A stretch of DNA of 18,140 bases. Origin: Candidatus Aenigmatarchaeota archaeon. Its GTDB lineage: Archaea > Aenigmatarchaeota > Aenigmatarchaeia > Aenigmatarchaeales > Aenigmatarchaeaceae. This document shows positions 14,445-18,140 of this stretch, piece by piece. The position numbers and the translations under genes are program-made. The DNA lies in assembly GCA_028715225.1 (NCBI GenBank), contig JAQUSH010000002.1, positions 1 through 18,140 of the forward strand. The letters are read 5' to 3'. The notes below the pieces were generated by a model. It ran no database searches. It was not told the DNA's origin and was given only the letters and a program-made list of their open reading frames with translations. Each line of letters starts with the position of its first letter. Position 1 is the stretch's first letter.

Positions 14445-15644
14445 ATGTTTGATATTATTATCAATCTGATTGTTGTTATACTTACGGTTTTTATCAGCAA
14501 TGTATTCTTGATTACTCTTTTTCTAAAACGCGAAGGTTTGTTTCATGATCCCAAGCCTAAAGAATATCCAGATATAACCATTGCAGTTCCTGCTTACAAC
14601 GAAGAGAAAAATATAAGCAGAACGCTGAAATGTCTGCTGAATCTTAACTATCCTAAAAAAATCAATATAATAGTCATAAATGACGCTTCTAAAGACAAGA
14701 CAGCTGATGTAGTAAGAAAGTTTCCTGTTAAATTAATAGACAAAAAGAAAAACGAAGGAAAAGCAAAGGCATTAAATGACGCATTAAAAATAACCAAAAC
14801 CAAGATATTCGGTTTCATAGATGCTGAGACATTTATGGATAAAAATGCGCTGCTGTATATGGTCGGATATCTAGATAAAAAAAATGTAGCTGCAGTTACG
14901 CCGTCGATATATGTTATGAATCCTAAAAATCTTATAGAGAACCTTCAGAACATTGAATATGCATTTTCAATGATGACTAAAAAGTTATTGACATTTTTAA
15001 GCTGCCTATATATGACACCTGGCTGCGCAATTTACAAAACAGATATTCTTAAGAAAGTAGGAGGATTTGACACAAATAACATATCTGAAGACATGGAAAT
15101 AGGACTTAAACTCAACAGCTTTGGATATGTAGTTGAAGATTCTCTGAATGCAAAAGTATGGACAGTTGCACCAGACACGATTAAAAAACTGCTAAAGCAA
15201 AGAATAAGATGGTTCAGAGGAACAATGCACAACCTTAGAAAATATAAATCAATGTTTGGTAAAAGCGACATAGGATTATTTGCAATGCCTATTATATTAG
15301 TTGCAGGAATGTTTACAATGCTATCATACTTATTTTTCTTAGGATTAAACATATTTAATTTTGTACTTAACTTTTTTGCATTTTCATTAGCTTCAGTATT
15401 GTCTGGATTTACCGTATCAACAGCAAGCATACCTGTTGCCCAGAACATACTAGTGACATTTGCGGTTTTCCTGCTCGGGGTATTTGTTCTTAACATATAT
15501 TTTTCGCAGAAAATAAGTGGTTTGCCATTATTTAGAAATATAAAAGAACTGCTCATATTTTTGTTGTTCTATTCTCCTATTTTATCATTAGCTTTAATAA
15601 TAAGCATAATAAAAACTATTACAAGGCGTGAAATGAAATGGTAG
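14445..15644 (+). CDS. Processive-type family 2 glycosyltransferase, membrane-bound
   Basis: This encodes a 399-residue GT-A enzyme. An N-terminal transmembrane helix (residues 5-27) precedes the catalytic domain, and about three hydrophobic segments (residues 277-390) follow it. Catalytic landmarks are PAYNEE at 49-54, the nucleotide-binding VINDAS near 78, DAE (DxD-type metal site) at 126-128, TPGCAIY near 191, SED (general base) at 214-216, and QRIRW at 252-256. The QxxRW motif and C-terminal membrane segments are typical of hyaluronan, cellulose and poly-GlcNAc synthases and related polymer or lipid-linked transferases. It should add sugars from a nucleotide-sugar at the cytoplasmic face, possibly to a surface glycan. 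The substrate is unknown. It overlaps the next gene by 7 bp. Confidence 0.88.
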   Translation: MFDIIINLIVVILTVFISNVFLITLFLKREGLFHDPKPKEYPDITIAVPAYNEEKNISRTLKCLLNLNYPKKINIIVINDASKDKTADVVRKFPVKLIDKKKNEGKAKALNDALKITKTKIFGFIDAETFMDKNALLYMVGYLDKKNVAAVTPSIYVMNPKNLIENLQNIEYAFSMMTKKLLTFLSCLYMTPGCAIYKTDILKKVGGFDTNNISEDMEIGLKLNSFGYVVEDSLNAKVWTVAPDTIKKLLKQRIRWFRGTMHNLRKYKSMFGKSDIGLFAMPIILVAGMFTMLSYLFFLGLNIFNFVLNFFAFSLASVLSGFTVSTASIPVAQNILVTFAVFLLGVFVLNIYFSQKISGLPLFRNIKELLIFLLFYSPILSLALIISIIKTITRREMKW

Positions 15645-16264
15645 AAGCTAAAATATATTCCCTGGCTGCATTGCTGACTCTAGTACTGGTACTCTCTTCA
15701 CTTTATATGAACTATTATGTTTCTGAAATAAAACAAAAAGAACTTCAGGAAAAATATGATAGCATAAACAAACTTTTAAGCAGCTCACAGTTAGAATTTG
15801 AATACTTAGGAAATTCAAACAACAGCTGCGATTTGCTGAATGAGTCTGTAAACATAACAAGAACAAACCTGATCGGTATCAACAGAAAGCTGGAAGAATA
15901 CAAAGAATACATGATATCTGATTCAGAATTCAACAGACTTAAAACAGAACAGACTATCTTGTATGTAAAAATCTGGATGCTGAGCAATCAAATAAAAGAA
16001 AGATGCGACATGAAATTTACAACTGTTCTATATTTATGGGATACAGACTTAGAAAGCAAACAGCAGGGTTACATACTTGATGCCATAAGAGAAGATCATC
16101 AGGACGACCTTCTCGTTATACCTCTGGACTATAATTTTAACATCGGTATAATAAACCTGATCAAGAAAGACCATGATGTAACTTCAGCACCTACTATAAT
16201 CATAAATGAACAGACGAAACTAGTAGGACTGCAAAATAGAGAAACAATAGAAAAACTTCTTTAG
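15638..16264 (+). CDS. Membrane-anchored coiled-coil protein with thioredoxin-like domain lacking CxxC
   Basis: This encodes a 208-residue protein. Residues 6-27 are one transmembrane helix with the rest predicted outside the cell. Residues 30-120 are heptad-like helices rich in Glu/Lys/Leu (probable coiled coil). Residues 125-208 look like a thioredoxin fold: a first strand FTTVLYLWDTD in the position where CxxC would follow but is absent, a VIPLDYNF strand, and the conserved cis-Pro loop SAPTIIIN at 183-190. Such a domain would not do disulfide exchange; a binding or scaffold role is more likely. The gene overlaps the glycosyltransferase start-to-stop by 7 bp and the convergent DUF63 gene by 4 bp. 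Function is unknown; it may partner the glycosyltransferase. Confidence 0.75.
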   Translation: MVEAKIYSLAALLTLVLVLSSLYMNYYVSEIKQKELQEKYDSINKLLSSSQLEFEYLGNSNNSCDLLNESVNITRTNLIGINRKLEEYKEYMISDSEFNRLKTEQTILYVKIWMLSNQIKERCDMKFTTVLYLWDTDLESKQQGYILDAIREDHQDDLLVIPLDYNFNIGIINLIKKDHDVTSAPTIIINEQTKLVGLQNRETIEKLL

Positions 16265-17049
16265 ATCATTGCAATTGTTAAGAAATCTCTGATTCCCAAT
16301 GCTAAACCAAGTATAAGTATAACTATCTTTAGGAAATTCTTCATCTGTATATCCATTATGTTTTTGTCAAGAAGATACAATACAGTCCAAACAACTGCTA
16401 TTTTCAGAGGGAACATTATCCACGGACCAAATATGCTTATCAAAAATCCAGGAAGCACATGCTGTTCATAGTAACCGAAAAATGATACGGCAGTAAAGGT
16501 AGATGAAGCATCAAATAAATGTGCAATCAATATTCCCGCGTTTATGAAACTTAGTTTCTTAGGAAACAGTTTATGATATCCGAAAAATGCTAAGAACCAG
16601 AAAGCTACCAAAGATAGAACTATGGTGACTGCAAGCAGGTTTGTTATTCTTGTTAATGATAAATTGTATAACAATAATAGAGAGCCAGAGATTATCATGA
16701 ACTTATGATAAGGAACTTTGAAGTATTTCTCTAAAAATATTCCAGCTAACAATAAAGATATTGTTATCAAAAATATTACTACATATATTGGAGGAGAGCA
16801 CCACCACCATTGATTTTCATATATTCCTAAAAAGTGATCTCTTAAGGCTCGCGTCCATCCGCCATAGATTATGAAAAGCAGAAGCGCCAAAAAGAAATTC
16901 TTATCAATTTTTACCTTTAATCTCTTAAGCAGTCTATATATCCAGACAGTAGCCAGAACTAAAATCAGTCCGTAAACAAGAGTTGATTCTAAAGTATAGT
17001 AGTGGCATAATGGTGTTACAAATTTTTCAACAAACCATTCTTTTATCAT
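16261..17049 (-). CDS. DUF63 family archaeal membrane protein
   Basis: This encodes a 262-residue polytopic membrane protein with about 7-8 hydrophobic helices. It is recognisable as DUF63 by [20 protein letters not shown] followed by HVLPGFLI near residues 176-205, [10 protein letters not shown] near residue 64, and the end [12 protein letters not shown]. The family is restricted to archaea and has no settled function. Its conserved polar residues within helices suggest an enzyme or transporter rather than a structural protein. The gene start overlaps the stop of pth by 4 bp, so it is the second gene of that operon, and its stop overlaps the convergent thioredoxin-like gene by 4 bp. Confidence 0.85.
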   Translation of the reverse strand: MIKEWFVEKFVTPLCHYYTLESTLVYGLILVLATVWIYRLLKRLKVKIDKNFFLALLLFIIYGGWTRALRDHFLGIYENQWWWCSPPIYVVIFLITISLLLAGIFLEKYFKVPYHKFMIISGSLLLLYNLSLTRITNLLAVTIVLSLVAFWFLAFFGYHKLFPKKLSFINAGILIAHLFDASSTFTAVSFFGYYEQHVLPGFLISIFGPWIMFPLKIAVVWTVLYLLDKNIMDIQMKNFLKIVILILGLALGIRDFLTIAMI

Positions 17050-17384
17050 AATAACTTCAACTTTCCGGTTATCATATCTATTTTTTCATCTGTATCTGGT
17101 CCGATCCCTACAGCTGTCTTAGTTGGTCCTTCTAGCTGAGTAAGACCAGCATCTGTTATTAATTCACAAGATATTTTCTCCTTTTTAGCTTTCTTAAAAA
17201 TATCAACTAATTCTTTCTCACTGTTTACCTTTAATACAACTTTTTTCATTCCTTCATTAAGCCATCTTTCCTGTTTGTCTTTGCTTACTAAAAGAAATGA
17301 AGCTATGCTTGCATGCGAAGCCTGGGCAGCAATTTTTCCTTTTCCCATCTTCAGATCGTTTCTGATTATTATAGCTTGTTTCAT
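17046..17384 (-). CDS. pth2: Peptidyl-tRNA hydrolase, archaeal type (Pth2)
   Basis: The enzyme frees tRNA from stalled peptidyl-tRNA by hydrolysing the ester bond, in the cytoplasm. The 112-residue product starts [20 protein letters not shown] and contains the family core: R-x-D-L-K-M-x-x-G-K-x-A-A-Q-A-S-H-A at residues 8-25. [22 protein letters not shown] follows near residues 76-97, and the protein ends LKLL. The length is typical for Pth2 and complete. I moved the start to the ATG at 17384 rather than using an in-frame start 60 bp upstream. The protein then matches the family and a TATA box lies 25 bp before it. It is followed by the DUF63 gene with a 4-bp overlap. Confidence 0.93.
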   Translation of the reverse strand: MKQAIIIRNDLKMGKGKIAAQASHASIASFLLVSKDKQERWLNEGMKKVVLKVNSEKELVDIFKKAKKEKISCELITDAGLTQLEGPTKTAVGIGPDTDEKIDMITGKLKLL

Positions 17385-17403
17385 AATGATAATTTCAAAT
17401 ACT

Positions 17404-17413
17404 CCTATAAATA
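17404..17413 (-). promoter_or_regulatory. TATA box for the pth2-DUF63 operon
   Basis: TATTTATAGG on the - strand is centred about 25 bp before the ATG at 17384. It is only about 15 bp before the divergent gene at 17424, so unlike the two shared elements elsewhere it does not suit transcription in both directions. Confidence 0.5.
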
Positions 17414-17423
17414 AGTATATAGT

Positions 17424-17990
17424 ATGCTTCACAAGATAGATCAAAAATACAAAATAAGAAGTAAGCTTCTGAAACCATTTGCAATTGATATAAATCCAAA
17501 TATTGTCACTTTTATTGCACTGCTTGTCGGTATGGGAGCTGGCGCATTTTTCTATTTCAACATGCTTGAATACGCTGTTCTGTTTTTATTTTTGAATGGT
17601 TTTTTTGATGTTTTGGACGGAGAAATAGCAAGGCGAAGAGGACCAACTGTTCTTGGTGATTTCTTAGATCACATATCAGACAGAATAGTTGATGTAGCAA
17701 TACTTCTAGGAATAGCTTTAGGCGGCTATGTTTCATTAGAAATAGGAATGTATACAATCATAGCTGTTTTGATGGTATCTTATCTTGGTACTCAGGCACA
17801 AGCTGTCTCTAAAGTAAGATTATACAAAGGATTTATGGGAAGAGCAACAAGGCTCTTGCTTCTTATAGGTTTTGCTTCAGCAGAAATATTTTATTCAGGT
17901 ATATTATATGAAGGAATACTTGTCATGCTAGCACTTTCACTGATTACTTTCATGCAAAGATTTATTCATATTTTCAGGGAATTGAAATGA
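17424..17990 (+). CDS. CDP-alcohol phosphatidyltransferase
   Basis: This encodes a 188-residue membrane enzyme of phospholipid synthesis that joins a CDP-activated lipid to an alcohol head group, releasing CMP. The family signature is clear: D-x-x-D-G-x-x-A-R (DVLDGEIAR) at about residues 63-71, followed by G-x-x-x-D-x-x-x-D (GDFLDHISD). About five or six transmembrane helices surround it, and a short amphipathic N-terminus precedes [11 protein letters not shown]. In archaea such enzymes make archaetidyl-glycerol, -serine or -inositol phosphates; sequence by eye does not tell which. The start ATG is inside the divergent gap with pth2. The next gene begins within its stop codon (ATGA overlap), so the two are co-transcribed. 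Confidence 0.88.
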   Translation: MLHKIDQKYKIRSKLLKPFAIDINPNIVTFIALLVGMGAGAFFYFNMLEYAVLFLFLNGFFDVLDGEIARRRGPTVLGDFLDHISDRIVDVAILLGIALGGYVSLEIGMYTIIAVLMVSYLGTQAQAVSKVRLYKGFMGRATRLLLLIGFASAEIFYSGILYEGILVMLALSLITFMQRFIHIFRELK

Positions 17991-18140
17991 TAACAGCAGC
18001 AACATTTTTGCAATGGGCTCAGAGCACAATAGCAACATTTGGTTATGCCGGAATATTCATAGTTGCAATGATATCTTCTGGTTCTGTGATGCTTCCAACA
18101 TTTCCGCTTTCAGCTGTAGTAATTCTAGCAGTTGCGCTGA
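17987..18140 (+). CDS. Membrane protein N-terminus, possibly DedA/VTT-like (3' end outside window)
   Basis: The ATG overlaps the stop of the CDP-alcohol transferase gene in an ATGA arrangement, and the frame stays open for 51 codons to the window edge. The start reads [20 protein letters not shown], followed by AGIFIVAMISSGSVMLPTFP and a further hydrophobic segment. A short amphipathic helix, then a GYAGIF stretch and an SSGSVMLPTFP re-entrant-like loop, is reminiscent of DedA/VTT membrane proteins linked to lipid handling. This is a partial gene, so the family call is tentative. Confidence 0.6.
   Translation, partial: MITAATFLQWAQSTIATFGYAGIFIVAMISSGSVMLPTFPLSAVVILAVAL

Noticed and set aside
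17385..17444. Upstream extension of Pth2
   Set aside because: The family starts at the [11 protein letters not shown] strand, and the TATA lies inside the would-be extension.
1..18140. CRISPR array, insertion sequence, prophage or defence island
   Set aside because: No regularly spaced repeats, transposase, integrase or nuclease-effector genes were seen; the one nuclease is a DNA-repair enzyme.

Overview
This 18.1 kb window is AT-rich archaeal DNA. The archaeal assignment rests on several independent signs: a methanococcal-type S-layer protein, endonuclease Q, an archaeal-type peptidyl-tRNA hydrolase (Pth2), a DUF63 membrane protein, a HerA-like ATPase, a membrane-anchored winged-helix regulator, a tRNA-Thr with discriminator U, and TATA boxes placed about 25-28 bp before start codons, which implies leaderless mRNAs. 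The compact layout and many short conserved hypothetical proteins fit a DPANN-type lineage such as Woesearchaeota, Pacearchaeota or Aenigmarchaeota. That finer placement is inference; no rRNA or other phylogenetic marker is present.

Left part (1-4251, + strand): a tandem set of related surface proteins. Three are complete lipoproteins with a V-S-G-C lipobox and one is a 3' fragment cut by the window edge. All four share a second beta-rich domain. A convergent endonuclease Q gene (4234-5490, - strand) overlaps the end of the last one. A palindromic TATA element then serves a divergent MFS transporter (5543-6751).

Middle part (6766-9357): three tRNA genes on the - strand, Val(GAC), Gly(CCC) and Thr(CGT). 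They are interleaved with a HerA/FtsK-like ATPase with a C-terminal winged-helix region, a possible 63-residue small protein, and a zinc-ribbon protein. The zinc-ribbon protein ends in an acidic tail resembling the C-terminus of the archaeal ribosomal stalk protein aP1. This is one of the most interesting items here.

Surface-layer part (9414-16264, + strand): a conserved hypothetical gene is followed 4 bp later by a membrane-spanning winged-helix regulator. Next come a 284-bp regulatory region, the S-layer gene (926 residues) and a textbook hairpin/U-tract terminator. After that is an operon of a lipoprotein, a processive-type family 2 glycosyltransferase and a membrane-anchored thioredoxin-fold protein without a CxxC. 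The S-layer regulatory region is unlike the rest of the window. It has three spaced GAAACA elements upstream of the TATA box, a 9-bp inverted repeat, a leader of about 150 nt with several hairpins, and the only strong Shine-Dalgarno site seen. A plausible reading is that the membrane regulator senses the envelope and tunes S-layer output.

Right part (16261-18140): DUF63 and Pth2 form a - strand operon with a 4-bp overlap. A CDP-alcohol phosphatidyltransferase and the start of a small membrane protein, possibly DedA/VTT-like, run on the + strand into the window edge. I saw no CRISPR array, insertion sequence, phage gene or replication origin. The most novel-looking material is the S-layer control region, the stalk-like tail and the tandem lipoprotein family.
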